From Bremerella sp. P1 (GTDB lineage: Bacteria; Planctomycetota; Planctomycetia; Pirellulales; Pirellulaceae), in contig NZ_CP118164.1 of assembly GCF_028748185.1 (NCBI RefSeq), forward strand, positions 2,480,001 through 2,544,000: a DNA stretch of 64,000 bases, read 5' to 3'. The notes under the pieces were generated by a model, which was given only the letters and a program-made list of their open reading frames with translations, did not search any database and had not been told where the DNA came from. Numbering within the stretch: position 1 is the first letter of the stretch; every line of letters starts with the position of its first letter. Positions 33,655 to 42,867 of this stretch are shown piece by piece. A program made the translations under genes and the position numbers.

Positions 33655-34994
33655 AGTGCCCGGCGGTGACGGCGACGGGGAGCCTTCTTGGGCGGCTCTT
33701 TCTTTTCTTCTTCTTTGCCTGCGTTGTCGGTATCGCGAGCGTGCGGCGGAGTGGTCTGCACTGATGTCTTGACGTACGGGTCGAAGCCTTCGATCTCGTC
33801 GCGAATCAGCAGCTTGTCGATCCGCATCTCGATCCGCGTCAGCTGATTACCTTCTTCCGGCGTCACGAAGGTGTACGCGACCCCTTCCTTGCCCATGCGG
33901 CCGGTACGGCCCACGCGGTGGACGTAGTCGTCGGAGTATTCCGGCACGTCGTAGTTCACGATCAGCGTCACATCCGAGATATCGATCCCGCGGCCCACGA
34001 CGTCGGTGGCGATCAGAATGCGATACTTGTTCGCTTTGAAATCAGTGATCGTACGGTTGCGGGCTCCCTGCTGCATGTCGCCGTGGATGCAGCGGACCAG
34101 CTTGGTCTTCTTCTGCAGTCGCTGGAACAGCTTTTCGGTGCCTCGCTTGGTGCGGCAGAAAACAATGCACTTGGTGGGCTGCTCGCGGCGAAGCAGGCGA
34201 ACCAGCAGCTCCATCTTCTTCGGTCCGTCGACCGTGAAGTAATGCTGCTCGATCGTGTCGGCCGAGATGTTCTTAGGAGAGAAGTCGACCTTCACCGGCT
34301 CGTGCATGTAGCGTTTGGCCAGGCGTTCGATCGGCGGAGGAACGGTGGCGCTCAGCAGCATCGTCTGGCGTTGTTCCGGACAGCGACGCAAGATCTTCTC
34401 GATGTCGGGACGAAAACCGATATCGAGCATCCGGTCGGCTTCGTCCAGCACGACCATGCTCAGGTAGTCGAGCGAAAGGGACCGGCGTGTCATGTGATCG
34501 ATCACGCGACCAGGCGTCCCAACAACGATGTCGGGGTTTCGCTTGAGCTTATCCATCTGCCCTTTGATGGGCTTACCACCATAGATGGCGACCGTCTGAA
34601 TGCTCATTCCTTTCGAGAGCTTCACGATCTCGTCGCGGACCTGAACGGCCAACTCGCGGGTCGGCACCAGGATCAGGGCGTGGGGACCTTTGCCAGAAGG
34701 AAGCGTCTCGATGATCGGAATGCCGAACGCGGCCGTCTTGCCGGTACCGGTGCGGGCCTGACCGAGGACATCTTTCCCTTCCAGGGCCAAGGGAATGACG
34801 CCAGCTTGAATCGGCGAGGGGACCTCATAGCGGGCCTCTTTCAGGGCCGCGAGCATCTTTTCGGAGAGATTGAGATCGGTGAACTTCTTTTCTGGGGAAT
34901 CTTCAGAGGTCGACAAGGTTTGGACCGTTTCTGGAAAGGACGTCGTAGGGTAGGGAGACGTCGTTGTTGTCAGCGGCTTCTCGCGCGGGTCCAA
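33651..34994 (-). CDS. DEAD-box ATP-dependent RNA helicase
   Basis: 447 residues. A 35-residue Thr/Ser/Pro-rich N-terminus precedes the Q motif region (FTDLNLSEKMLAALKEARYE). Motif I is ARTGTGKTAAFG, Ia PTRELA, Ib TPGR, II VLDEADRMLD, III LLSATVP, and VI HRVGRTGRMG. The basic Arg-rich tail APRRRHRRAL probably binds RNA. It belongs to the RhlE/RhlB-like group acting in ribosome assembly or RNA decay, including at low temperature. It shares its last four bases with the convergent binding-protein gene. Confidence 0.96.
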   Translation of the reverse strand: MDPREKPLTTTTSPYPTTSFPETVQTLSTSEDSPEKKFTDLNLSEKMLAALKEARYEVPSPIQAGVIPLALEGKDVLGQARTGTGKTAAFGIPIIETLPSGKGPHALILVPTRELAVQVRDEIVKLSKGMSIQTVAIYGGKPIKGQMDKLKRNPDIVVGTPGRVIDHMTRRSLSLDYLSMVVLDEADRMLDIGFRPDIEKILRRCPEQRQTMLLSATVPPPIERLAKRYMHEPVKVDFSPKNISADTIEQHYFTVDGPKKMELLVRLLRREQPTKCIVFCRTKRGTEKLFQRLQKKTKLVRCIHGDMQQGARNRTITDFKANKYRILIATDVVGRGIDISDVTLIVNYDVPEYSDDYVHRVGRTGRMGKEGVAYTFVTPEEGNQLTRIEMRIDKLLIRDEIEGFDPYVKTSVQTTPPHARDTDNAGKEEEKKEPPKKAPRRRHRRAL

Positions 34995-35233
34995 ACATTA
35001 AGCATGTCTTTCACTTGTCAGCCCCAAGGGGGCGATCGCTAATAGCCAGGGGGGCTTTTGCTTAACGATCGCTCCGTCGGGGCCGACCCAGGGCGATGTG
35101 ATGACACTTGCTGGGACGTTAACCGCTGCTGCCGCTAGTTCTGCATCAAAACAATAAGCCCTAACAATAATGTACAAACGGCGATAGGACAATCGAGCGT
35201 GCCCCTCAGAAGTTCCGGATGCGCAAACAAATA

Positions 35234-35280
35234 GGCCGAACCATTGGCCCGTAAGACGTCTACGGGACAGTGGTCCGGCC
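35234..35280 (-). terminator. Long hairpin downstream of the histone-like gene
   Basis: Two 20-base arms (35234-35253 and 35261-35280) pair at 17 of 20 positions around a 7-base loop; on the minus strand it is followed by TATTTGTTTG. It could end the histone-like transcript. The T tract is poor, so an RNA-stability element or a palindromic repeat is also possible. Confidence 0.55.
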
Positions 35281-35342
35281 TTTCTCGTCGTTATATGCCA
35301 GGCCGCCCCTGGGGGGGACCTCGTCGAAGAAAAACCAATATA

Positions 35343-35361
35343 GACCGAGGATTACCCTCGG
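35343..35361 (-). other. Small hairpin just after the histone-like stop
   Basis: CCGAGG, a five-base loop and CCTCGG on the minus strand lie directly after the stop codon. No T tract follows. It may protect the mRNA 3' end. Confidence 0.4.
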
Positions 35362-35370
35362 CCATCAGCC

Positions 35371-35637
35371 TTAGGTGGCTGGAGTTGCCGGAGCGGCAGC
35401 CTTCTTGGTGGTCTTCTTCTTAGCGGCCTTCTTTGGCGCAGCCTTTTTGGCAGCTTTCTTTGGCGAAGCTTTCTTGGCAGCAGCCTTCTTCACCGTCTTC
35501 TTGGCAGCCTTCTTAGGGGCGGCCTTCTTTGGTGCAGCCTTTTTGACCGTCTTCTTAGCAGCCTTCTTAGGGGCAGCCTTTTTGGCAGGTGCTTTCTTGG
35601 CGGTCTTCTTCGGTGCAGCTTTCTTCTTGGTTGCCAT
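35371..35637 (-). CDS. Histone-H1-like Lys/Ala-rich DNA-binding protein
   Basis: 88 residues, made almost only of Lys, Ala, Pro and Thr: MATKKKAAPKKTAKKAP then repeats of KKAAPKKAAKKTVKK. It resembles the C-terminal tail of eukaryotic H1 and bacterial Hc1/Hc2, HctB or AlgP-type tails, with no globular domain. It should bind DNA or RNA by charge and condense the nucleoid. The repeats (PKKAAKKTVKKAA occurs twice) indicate growth by slippage, and length probably varies between strains. It has its own promoter region of 566 bases upstream. Confidence 0.9.
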   Translation of the reverse strand: MATKKKAAPKKTAKKAPAKKAAPKKAAKKTVKKAAPKKAAPKKAAKKTVKKAAAKKASPKKAAKKAAPKKAAKKKTTKKAAAPATPAT

Positions 35638-36203
35638 CGTTCCGTGGGCTCCTCAAGATTCGATGCCCGTGGTCATAGAGAGAACTTTCGGGGCATCACA
35701 AAAGTCCTCTCGAATCTGCTTTGGCAGTTATGCCGAACTCTCACACACAAGTGAGAGATTGAACATCCATTTTCATCCGTCCGAATGCATGGCACAGATT
35801 CGATTGGGAGAACTTCGGCACGCGTGCCGCTTCACCCCTTTTCGACTCGGCATCCTCGCGGGATTAATCAAGCCGGAGTTTCTCATCATGTCATCGCTCA
35901 GGTGCGCCACCAAACTGCGAAAGCGACGTGAGGTGATGACTGAAAAACTACTTCTCGCAAATTGAATCAACTTTGCCTTTCTTTCGTCAAGGTGAATTAT
36001 CGAACCTCGAAACGAATTTGTGCAGAAAAAGTTCTCCACCAACCGCACACTTCCTGGAAATAGTTGCGCGGCCACTTGCGCGGTGAAGCGACACGAACCT
36101 TTCCAGCGCGCGCAGAAGGTGGTCGCGATCAAATGCTTTGCCCTTTAGACTAGTAGATGGACCAAGTGGTTGTCCGCCGTTGTTCTATGCGAAAGTGAAT
36201 TCC
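35638..36203. other. Long divergent intergenic region
   Basis: 566 bases between the histone-like gene and the HEAT-like gene. Several short frames on both strands have no supporting signal. It must contain promoters for both neighbours. GCGCGGCCACTTGCGCGG near 36067 is an imperfect palindrome. Nothing else is recognised. Confidence 0.5.
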
Positions 36204-37796
36204 ATGTCGGATCGATTGAATGCCGTTCTCAGTGGCTGGCTGGAAGGAGATCAAACCCTCGAAAGTTTGGTCTCTCACAAGGAAGCTCTGCAGTGGATTC
36301 TGAGTGCCGAAGAGCTGGAAATCTCGGGTATTTTGCGGTTTTTAGAGTCCGTACCGCCTGAGATCTCCGATGCGAAACGTCGCTTTCTCGATCGCGTGTT
36401 GAACCTGCTGGCCATGCGTCTGCGCGACGTCGAAGAGCTCGAAACGGACGACTTGAATCGTATTGCCGCGGCCTATCGCAACTGGGGTGCGACGCATCGC
36501 ATGGGGCATCTCTTGCTCGCGTTGTTGTCGGCCACCGGTAGTGAGGCAGCGCTGGAACTCTTCGCTGAGTTGGTCGTCGAACAACCACCTTCGAATTCCA
36601 ATGCGGCCGCGATCGCATTTGTTCCTCTTCTGCGTCAGGACAATCTTCCCACCGAGACACTTTTTCCAAAACTTCTTGAAGCGTTGTCGCATCTTTCAGT
36701 GGCGTCGCTCGTGTTGGACCTGGCCAACTTCGTCACGCGACAAGGGATGGTCGCCAAGCATCCGGCATCCGACCGAGTCGATGCGTTGGGGGAACTCTTC
36801 TCGGGCCTGATCGCGCGGCTCTCGAAGTTTGAAACCGAGCCGCCCAAAGAGGCCAAGGACTTCGCCGCGGCCAAGGTCGCGGTGACCGAAGCCACGTCCA
36901 TTGCGCTGGCCATTTGCGACGCATTTGCCCTCATCGGCGACGAGAAGGCCGTTAGTAAACTCAAGTCAGCACTTGACTTAAAGCATCGCAAGCTGCGATC
37001 GGATGCGGCTATCGCGCTGGCCAAACTGGGCAATGAAGAAGGCAAAGAGCTGCTCGTGGAGTTGGCTGCCGAGCCGGTCTGCCGGCCGAGTGTGCTTGAG
37101 GTGGCGGAAGAACTGGACATGCTGGCAAAGATCCCGGCCGAGTTTCAAACCGAACAAGCGAAGGTCGAAGGAGAGCTCGCCGCGTGGCTTTCTTTAGACA
37201 CCCAGTTCGGCATGCCACCGCACGAAGTGCACCAGGTTGATAGCCGCACTTTGGGTTGGCCTGGGTTTGAAGAAGCTCAGAATTGCCACCTGATTCAGTA
37301 CGCGTACCACATGCCCGGCGGTACATTTCAGAGCGTGGGGATTGTGGGACCGGTCACCCAGAGCTTTGCCGTCGACCTGACTTCGTTGCCGCTGCCAGAC
37401 ATCTACGCGGCCTTCGCCGGCTGGCAGGCCGAGCATCCGGAGGTCTTCGAGTTAGAACCCGACAAGTGGCAGGCCAACCAGAACGAGTTGGCCAACAGTC
37501 TGCTGCAGCGTGTGGCCAGCGAAGGTTACGAGACACCACAGCCGGCCATGCTGGGCTTCTTCTTTGGCGATGTAAGACTGATAGCAGGCACTCGCCGCGA
37601 CGGTCAGGCCGGGACCGCGATTGCGGATCTCCGCAGCACGACGTTCTACCCGGCCGGAGAAAGCCGACACCCGATCGGCCCCCGCGAGGCCTATTACGTT
37701 CACACAGGCCGCGAATATTTACAGGCTTTTAACAAAGACCGCCCAGAATGGGTCTCGCTGCACGAGAGCCTATCGGATCAAGAAGAAGCGGAGTAG
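36204..37796 (+). CDS. Hypothetical protein with HEAT-like helical repeats
   Basis: 530 residues from the ATG at 36204; a TTG 66 bases upstream is in frame but unsupported. Residues about 1-310 are helix after helix with HEAT-like spacing (LESLVSHKEALQWILSAEEL, KHRKLRSDAAIALAKLGNEE). Residues about 330-530 form a second, mixed domain beginning DSRTLGWPGFEEAQNCHLIQ. No signal peptide, so cytoplasmic. The second domain contains FAVDLTSLPLPDIYAAFAGW and GTAIADLRSTTFYPAGES, which I cannot assign. It ends before a palindromic repeat and the convergent aminotransferase. Confidence 0.75.
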   Translation: MSDRLNAVLSGWLEGDQTLESLVSHKEALQWILSAEELEISGILRFLESVPPEISDAKRRFLDRVLNLLAMRLRDVEELETDDLNRIAAAYRNWGATHRMGHLLLALLSATGSEAALELFAELVVEQPPSNSNAAAIAFVPLLRQDNLPTETLFPKLLEALSHLSVASLVLDLANFVTRQGMVAKHPASDRVDALGELFSGLIARLSKFETEPPKEAKDFAAAKVAVTEATSIALAICDAFALIGDEKAVSKLKSALDLKHRKLRSDAAIALAKLGNEEGKELLVELAAEPVCRPSVLEVAEELDMLAKIPAEFQTEQAKVEGELAAWLSLDTQFGMPPHEVHQVDSRTLGWPGFEEAQNCHLIQYAYHMPGGTFQSVGIVGPVTQSFAVDLTSLPLPDIYAAFAGWQAEHPEVFELEPDKWQANQNELANSLLQRVASEGYETPQPAMLGFFFGDVRLIAGTRRDGQAGTAIADLRSTTFYPAGESRHPIGPREAYYVHTGREYLQAFNKDRPEWVSLHESLSDQEEAE

Positions 37797-37825
37797 AGAC
37801 GTCTTTGGGCGTAGGTCATCTACTT

Positions 37826-37860
37826 CCTGTCCCCTCGCCCCTGCGGGGAGAGGGGACAGG
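37826..37860. repeat. Palindromic repeat of the GTCCCCTC family, terminator-like
   Basis: Arms CCTGTCCCCTCGCCCC and GGGGAGAGGGGACAGG around TGC, with one mismatch. It lies between two convergent genes and could end both transcripts, though no T tract follows. It is a relative of the copies at 25.5-25.7 kb and 44.4-45.4 kb. Confidence 0.8.
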
Positions 37861-37866
37861 AACGGG

Positions 37867-39060
37867 TTAGCTGGTGACCTTCTTGATGCCTTCGCATAGG
37901 CGGTCGACGTTGGCCTCGCTGATGCCGGCCACGTTGATGCGGCCGGAGCCGACGATGTAGATGCTCATCTCGCTGCGGAGCTGGTCGACCTGCATCTGAT
38001 TGAGGCCAGAGAAGCTGAACATCCCCTTTTGGTCTTGGATGAACGAGAAGTCCTGGTCGATGCCGCAGGCCGAGATCTTATCGACGAACAGCTTGCGGAT
38101 GCCGTTGATGCGGTCCCGCATGTGGGTCAGTTCTTCGTCCCACATCGTGCAAAGGCCATCGTCGGTCAAAACCGTCTCGACGACCGCGGCACCATGCGTC
38201 GGTGGGTTCGAGTAGTTCGAGCGGATCACCTTCTTCAACTGGCTGAGTACGGCAGTCGCTTCCGCCTCGCCGGTCGCCACGGCGGTCAGGGCACCGACGC
38301 GTTCGTTGTACAGGCCAAAGTTCTTGCTGAAGCTGCTACAGATCAGCATCTCTTGCCCGGGACGTGCGATCTCGCGGAGACCAGCGGCGTCTTCGCTCAG
38401 ACCGGAACCGAAGCCTTGGTAAGCGAAGTCCAACAGCGGCAGCAATTCCTTTTCCTGAATCAGGTCGGCGATCGCTTTCCACTGCTCAGGCGTCGGGTCG
38501 ATACCGGTCGGGTTGTGGCAACAGCCGTGCAGCAGGACGATGTCCCCCTTGCCGGCGCTCTTCAAGTCATTGAGCATGCCGTCGAAGTCGAGGCCGTTGG
38601 TCTTCTTGTCGAAGTAGGCATACGTCTTCAGCGGAATGCCGGCGGCCGTGAAGATATTGGGATGGTTCGGCCAGGTCGGTTGGCTCAGCCATAGCGAAGC
38701 ACCGGGGAAGTTGGCCGCGATGAAGTCGCCAGCGACACGCAGGGCCCCCGTACCGCCAGGCGACTGCACGGTAACGGCACGTTTAGCCGTGATCACTTCA
38801 TGATCGTCACCAAACAGCAGCGTGCGAACCGCGCTGTTGTAGCCAGCTCGGCCGTCGATTGGGAGGTAGCTCTTGGTGCTTTCTGTTTCCAACAGGCGCT
38901 TTTCCGCTTCCTTGACGCACTTGAGGACCGGCGTCACCCCTTTTTCGTCTTTGTAGACGCCCACGCTGAGGTTGATCTTCTCGGGGTTGGGATCGTTGCG
39001 GAAGGCTTCATTAAGACCCAGGATTGCGTCCGGGGGAGCCGTTTCGACGTGCTGGAACAT
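37867..39060 (-). CDS. aspC: Aromatic / aspartate aminotransferase, class I (AspC/TyrB)
   Basis: 397 residues from the ATG at 39060, exactly the usual length; the in-frame upstream extension is not conserved-looking. MFQHVETAPPDAILGLNEAF opens it as in E. coli AspC. The PLP lysine is Lys246 in SSFSKNFGLYNERVG; LHGCCHNPTG carries the conserved Asn-Pro, and DFAYQGFGSG the PLP-nitrogen aspartate. It interconverts aspartate and oxaloacetate (and possibly aromatic acids). The symbol aspC is the best guess between aspC and tyrB. Confidence 0.94.
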   Translation of the reverse strand: MFQHVETAPPDAILGLNEAFRNDPNPEKINLSVGVYKDEKGVTPVLKCVKEAEKRLLETESTKSYLPIDGRAGYNSAVRTLLFGDDHEVITAKRAVTVQSPGGTGALRVAGDFIAANFPGASLWLSQPTWPNHPNIFTAAGIPLKTYAYFDKKTNGLDFDGMLNDLKSAGKGDIVLLHGCCHNPTGIDPTPEQWKAIADLIQEKELLPLLDFAYQGFGSGLSEDAAGLREIARPGQEMLICSSFSKNFGLYNERVGALTAVATGEAEATAVLSQLKKVIRSNYSNPPTHGAAVVETVLTDDGLCTMWDEELTHMRDRINGIRKLFVDKISACGIDQDFSFIQDQKGMFSFSGLNQMQVDQLRSEMSIYIVGSGRINVAGISEANVDRLCEGIKKVTS

Positions 39061-39412
39061 AAACTTCCATTGGTAACAGGGGGCTGAAGCAAACAAACGC
39101 GTTCATTTTACGAGATGCCAACGATGTCTGATAGTTCGCAATCGTGTCCGAAAAGTCCCAAACTCGGAAAAAATGCGAAGGATTCTTCGGTGACCTGCCC
39201 CTTTAACGGGGTGAATTTCGCGCCCAAACCGATCATAATGGTAAGCTTCACCCTTCCTCGCGATGCCTGCCTGGTTTGTTCCCTCCCTGAATTCGGAACT
39301 GGAAGTAGCACAGCGGAGAGCCTCACGGCGATGACGCTCCCCTTTAGCCAGGCCTGACGTTGGCAACGCGACGAATTGATTTTTCGCCTTTTGATTGGAA
39401 AGAAACTTACCG
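39061..39412. other. Divergent intergenic region
   Basis: 352 bases between aspC and the inositol phosphate synthase gene. It contains a short palindrome (CCCCTTTAACGGGG near 39189) that could be regulatory. No coding frame is supported; both promoters must lie here. Confidence 0.45.
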
Positions 39413-40615
39413 ATGGCAGGCTCGCGTACCGGGATCTGGCTGATTGGCGCTAAAGGCGGCGTCGCCACAACCTCCATTGTTGGACTTCTCGCACTAAAGA
39501 AAGGCCTGACCGAGACCGTCGGGCTGGTAAGCGAACTAGAGCAGTTTCAGGATCTGGAACTGGCCCAGTGGAATGACATCGTCATCGGCGGCCACGACAT
39601 TCGCGACGTCAGTCTTTTGGACGAAGCCTACAAGATGGTCTTCGAGAGCCGCGCCATCGATGGTCGCCTGGTCGAAAAGATCAAGGACGACCTGACTGCG
39701 CTCGACGCCAACATTCACGACGGCACGCTCTACAACGCTGGCAAGAAGATCAGTGAGTTCGCCCATCCCAAGCTTCAAGCCCTCAAGGAAACGCCGCGAG
39801 AAGCGGTCGATCGCTTGAAAGCCGACATCGCCGGGTTCGCCAAGGCCAACAGCCTGGACAACGTGGTGGTGGTGAATATTTCCTCGACCGAGCCGCCGGT
39901 CGATGGCGACCAGTTCCCCAAGACGTGGAAAGAGCTCGAGCCGCAGTTGGCCTCCGATGATTGCAAGCTACCGGCCAGTTCGCTGTATGGTATCGCCACG
40001 CTGGAACTCGGTTACGCGTTCATCAACTTCACGCCCTCGCTGGGTACGGCGATCGAAGCCCTGGATGACTTGGCCAAGTCGAAGGGTACCTGTCACATGG
40101 GGCACGACGGCAAGACCGGCGAAACGCTCCTCAAGAGTGCGCTCGCCCCGATGTTTGCCAAGCGTAACTTCCACGTGATGAGCTGGGTCGGGCACAACAT
40201 CTTCGGCAACATGGATGCCAAGGTGCTCGACGATCCGGAGAACAAGAAGACCAAGGCCGTCAGCAAGGATCGTCTGCTGAGCAAGATCTTCGGCTACACC
40301 CCACAGACGCTGGTCACCATCGAAAACATCGACAGCATGGGGGACTGGAAGACGGCCTGGGACCACATCCACTTCCAAGGCTTTTTGGGCACGCCGATGG
40401 TGATGCAGTTCATCTGGCAAGGTGCCGACTCGCTGCTGGCCGCCCCGCTGGTGATCGACCTGGCTCGCTTCGCCGACCTGGCCCGGCGATCCGGATGCAC
40501 CGGCCTGCAAACGCAGCTCTCGTGCTTCTTCAAGTCACCGCTGGGGACCGAAGAGAACGACTTCGCCATCCAGTTCCAAATGCTGGAAGATTGGACGAAG
40601 TCGCTTAAGAGCTAG
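39413..40615 (+). CDS. ino1: Myo-inositol-1-phosphate synthase
   Basis: 400 residues from the ATG at 39413. It makes 1L-myo-inositol-1-phosphate from glucose-6-phosphate with tightly bound NAD. WLIGAKGGVATTSIVGLLAL is the Rossmann loop; MGHDGKTGETLLKSALAPMF, VGHNIFGNMDAKVLDDPENK and LLSKIFGY are the hallmark catalytic blocks, with Lys residues of the active site in the first. The product can feed phosphatidylinositol, di-myo-inositol phosphate or compatible-solute synthesis. The 3' end overlaps the convergent antiporter gene by 11 bases. Confidence 0.95.
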   Translation: MAGSRTGIWLIGAKGGVATTSIVGLLALKKGLTETVGLVSELEQFQDLELAQWNDIVIGGHDIRDVSLLDEAYKMVFESRAIDGRLVEKIKDDLTALDANIHDGTLYNAGKKISEFAHPKLQALKETPREAVDRLKADIAGFAKANSLDNVVVVNISSTEPPVDGDQFPKTWKELEPQLASDDCKLPASSLYGIATLELGYAFINFTPSLGTAIEALDDLAKSKGTCHMGHDGKTGETLLKSALAPMFAKRNFHVMSWVGHNIFGNMDAKVLDDPENKKTKAVSKDRLLSKIFGYTPQTLVTIENIDSMGDWKTAWDHIHFQGFLGTPMVMQFIWQGADSLLAAPLVIDLARFADLARRSGCTGLQTQLSCFFKSPLGTEENDFAIQFQMLEDWTKSLKS

Positions 40616-41801
40616 GGCTTCGAGAACTCATCTCGAGCCAAGGTGGATGCCGCATGGGGTGCGACGCGTTTGGCTGCTCGCACCCTACGTGAAATTGCTG
40701 GTACGACACCTCCTCGACGTGCGGCTTTTCCTTGATCTCAGGCTGGCCGCTGGGTCTGGTTAACTGATAGATGCCCCAGATCGAGAGCAGGCTCAAGAGA
40801 ACCACCAGCAGCGCGTCTGGCTCGATGATCGAGTACTTCTTTTCGGCTCGATACACAATCCCCATCGTGGCCACGCACGTCAGCACGATGACCGCCACGC
40901 CGGTCATGGCGTGCACGGGGCTGGCGTCGGCCAGGAGCGAACCTTTCGTATAGATCGCATCGACCGGCAGCAGGATCGCGATGTTGAACGTGTTACTGCC
41001 CAGGATGTTGCCGATCGCCATGTCGGCGGCGCCGATGCGGACGGCGACGATCGTCGTAACGAACTCAGGCAGGCTGGTCGTGAGGGCCAACAGCGTGCTA
41101 CCGATGAACGTGCCACCCAGGCCAGTGATCTCGGCGATACGATCGGCCGTTGGTGCCAGGTAGGCCGCGGCGATGAAAATCACCACCGTCGTCGCCAGGT
41201 AAACGCCGATTGCCATCCCAAGGGACATGCCTGAATTGGCCGCAGGCTCTTCTTCCGGGCTCTCTTTCTCATCCTTCAGCTTCGAGGCCATGTGCTGATC
41301 GAGGTAGATCAGCCGCACCGAGAATATATAAAACACCCCACACAAAATCGTCCCGATCCCCATGTGCCAAACGTGGAGCGGTATCCCGACTGCATCCCGC
41401 TCCAGCAGCAGAAACAGCACAACAATCGCAATCAGCGCCATGCTGACCAACGCCGATAAAGCGTGCGCCGAGGAGATCGACGAAAACATCCGCGCCTTGG
41501 AGTGAAAGATTAAGTCGACGATCCCCAGAATCAACAGATTAAAGAGCGAGCTCCCCAGCACGTTGCCCAGCGTCAGGTCGACCCCTTGGGTGCTATCGGG
41601 CAAGCGAACCGCGTTGATGTTGATCGCGAACTCGGGCAGACTGGTCGCCGCGGCCAACAGCACCAGGCCAGCCAGCGAGGCCCCCATGCCTGACTTCTCG
41701 CCGATCACGTCGGCTGCCTTGGCCATGAAATTGCCTGCGAAGACAATCACGATCGCGAGTCCCAGAAAGATCAAACTCAGCTGTGCCAGTTCGCCGCCCA
41801 T
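40605..41801 (-). CDS. Ca2+/Na+ antiporter (CaCA, YrbG-like)
   Basis: 398 residues with about ten to eleven membrane segments. Both inverted alpha-repeats are clear: AAATSLPEFAININAVR with VLGSSLFNLLI in the first half and ALTTSLPEFVTTIVAVR with ILGSNTFNIAIL in the second. It exchanges Ca2+ for Na+ or H+ across the inner membrane. The last 40 or so residues (after YQLTRPSGQ) look unlike the family; they are read through a palindromic repeat at 40657-40685 and overlap the ino1 3' end. It lies six bases after an aldo/keto reductase gene in the same direction. Confidence 0.93.
   Translation of the reverse strand: MGGELAQLSLIFLGLAIVIVFAGNFMAKAADVIGEKSGMGASLAGLVLLAAATSLPEFAININAVRLPDSTQGVDLTLGNVLGSSLFNLLILGIVDLIFHSKARMFSSISSAHALSALVSMALIAIVVLFLLLERDAVGIPLHVWHMGIGTILCGVFYIFSVRLIYLDQHMASKLKDEKESPEEEPAANSGMSLGMAIGVYLATTVVIFIAAAYLAPTADRIAEITGLGGTFIGSTLLALTTSLPEFVTTIVAVRIGAADMAIGNILGSNTFNIAILLPVDAIYTKGSLLADASPVHAMTGVAVIVLTCVATMGIVYRAEKKYSIIEPDALLVVLLSLLSIWGIYQLTRPSGQPEIKEKPHVEEVSYQQFHVGCEQPNASHPMRHPPWLEMSSRSPSS
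40657..40685. repeat. Palindromic repeat (GGGTGCGA family) inside the antiporter 3' end
   Basis: GGGTGCGA at 40657-40664 pairs exactly with TCGCACCC at 40678-40685 around a 13-base loop. It lies inside the coding frame of the antiporter and supplies part of its C-terminal tail. Confidence 0.7.
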
Positions 41802-41807
41802 GATGCT

Positions 41808-42785
41808 CTATTCGTAAATGGGGAAGAAGGTGTTAAAGGCCGCCTCGCAAAAATGGCCTGGGTCGTTGAAGCGGCGATTCTGATTCAAAGCCGACAGGCC
41901 AGACATCTGGTCTTTCGTCAGCTCGAAGTCAAATATTGCCGCGTTTTCCTGTAGGTGTTTTTCGCTGCTCGCCTTGGGAATAACAATCGTCCCGCGCTGC
42001 ACGGCCCAACGCAGCAGAACCTGTCCTGGTGTCTTGCCTGCTTCTTTGGCGATTGCTTGAACGACATCGTTATTGATCAGCGACTCGCTCTGCTCGGCCA
42101 TGCCCAGTTGAAAGTAAGAGCTCGGACCGAACGGAGAAAACGCGGTCACGGCGATCTCTTCCTGGGCGCACCAGCGCAGGAGCTTCTCTTGCGTCAGACG
42201 TGGGTGCAGTTCTACCTGCAGCACGCTGGGGCGAATCTTCGCATAGGAAAGCATGTCCCGCATGAGCGACACGCCGAAGTTGCAGACGCCGATGTCCTTC
42301 GCCAGGCCGGCCTCGACCAGCGACTCCATCGCTTCCCAGGTCTCACGGATCGGAACCGGCTCGGTCACCAGCCCAGGACTGTCCGCGGCCGGGTCGTAAA
42401 ACCACTCTGGCGGATAGCGATCTTCGAAGGGGACATACTTCAGCGCGATCGGAAAGTGGATCAGATACAAGTCGACGTAGTCGAGTCCCAGATCGCTGAG
42501 CGTTTTCTCACATGCCGGCCGCACGTGTTCCTTGGCGTGGTAGGTGTTCCACAGTTTGGAAGTGATCCACAGCTCTTCCCTGGTGGCTATACCTTCGTCG
42601 ATGATTCGCTTGATGCCCTGGCCGACTTCAATTTCGTTGCCGTAGTCACATGCACAATCGAAGTGGCGATATCCGGCCTTCGCGGCGGCCACAATCACGT
42701 CGGCACATTGCGACTTGTCGATCTTCCAAGTACCGAGCCCAAGCATGGGCATGTGGGATCCGGTGTTGAGCGTTTGTGTATTCAT
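41808..42785 (-). CDS. Aldo/keto reductase
   Basis: 325 residues. The catalytic tetrad is at the canonical positions: Asp43 and Tyr48 (FDCACDYGNE), Lys77 (WITSKLWNTYH) and His110 (LYLIHFP). VPIRETWEAMESLVEAGLAK and GVCNFGVSLMRDML follow, then VELHPRLTQEKLLRWCAQE and the NADPH site VIPKASSEKHLQEN. It reduces aldehydes or ketones such as sugars with NADPH. The antiporter gene starts six bases after its stop, so the two share a transcript although no functional link is evident. Confidence 0.95.
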   Translation of the reverse strand: MNTQTLNTGSHMPMLGLGTWKIDKSQCADVIVAAAKAGYRHFDCACDYGNEIEVGQGIKRIIDEGIATREELWITSKLWNTYHAKEHVRPACEKTLSDLGLDYVDLYLIHFPIALKYVPFEDRYPPEWFYDPAADSPGLVTEPVPIRETWEAMESLVEAGLAKDIGVCNFGVSLMRDMLSYAKIRPSVLQVELHPRLTQEKLLRWCAQEEIAVTAFSPFGPSSYFQLGMAEQSESLINNDVVQAIAKEAGKTPGQVLLRWAVQRGTIVIPKASSEKHLQENAAIFDFELTKDQMSGLSALNQNRRFNDPGHFCEAAFNTFFPIYE

Positions 42786-42867
42786 GAGGTGAGCCTGGAG
42801 GGGAAAGAATCATCAAGCGTGGGCCACTATAACACAATCAAATGCCCCTGTCGGCGATTAAGCACCA

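Larger units (their letters stand above)
34995..35370. other. Intergenic region between helicase and histone-like genes
   Basis: 376 bases. It must hold the helicase promoter. Two hairpins near the histone-like gene are listed separately. No coding frame is supported. Confidence 0.5.

Noticed and set aside
35773-36132. Minus-strand gene of about 119 codons upstream of the histone-like gene
   Set aside because: Composition is irregular (Arg/Ser/Phe), no ribosome binding site, and no domain; the region is more simply promoter DNA.
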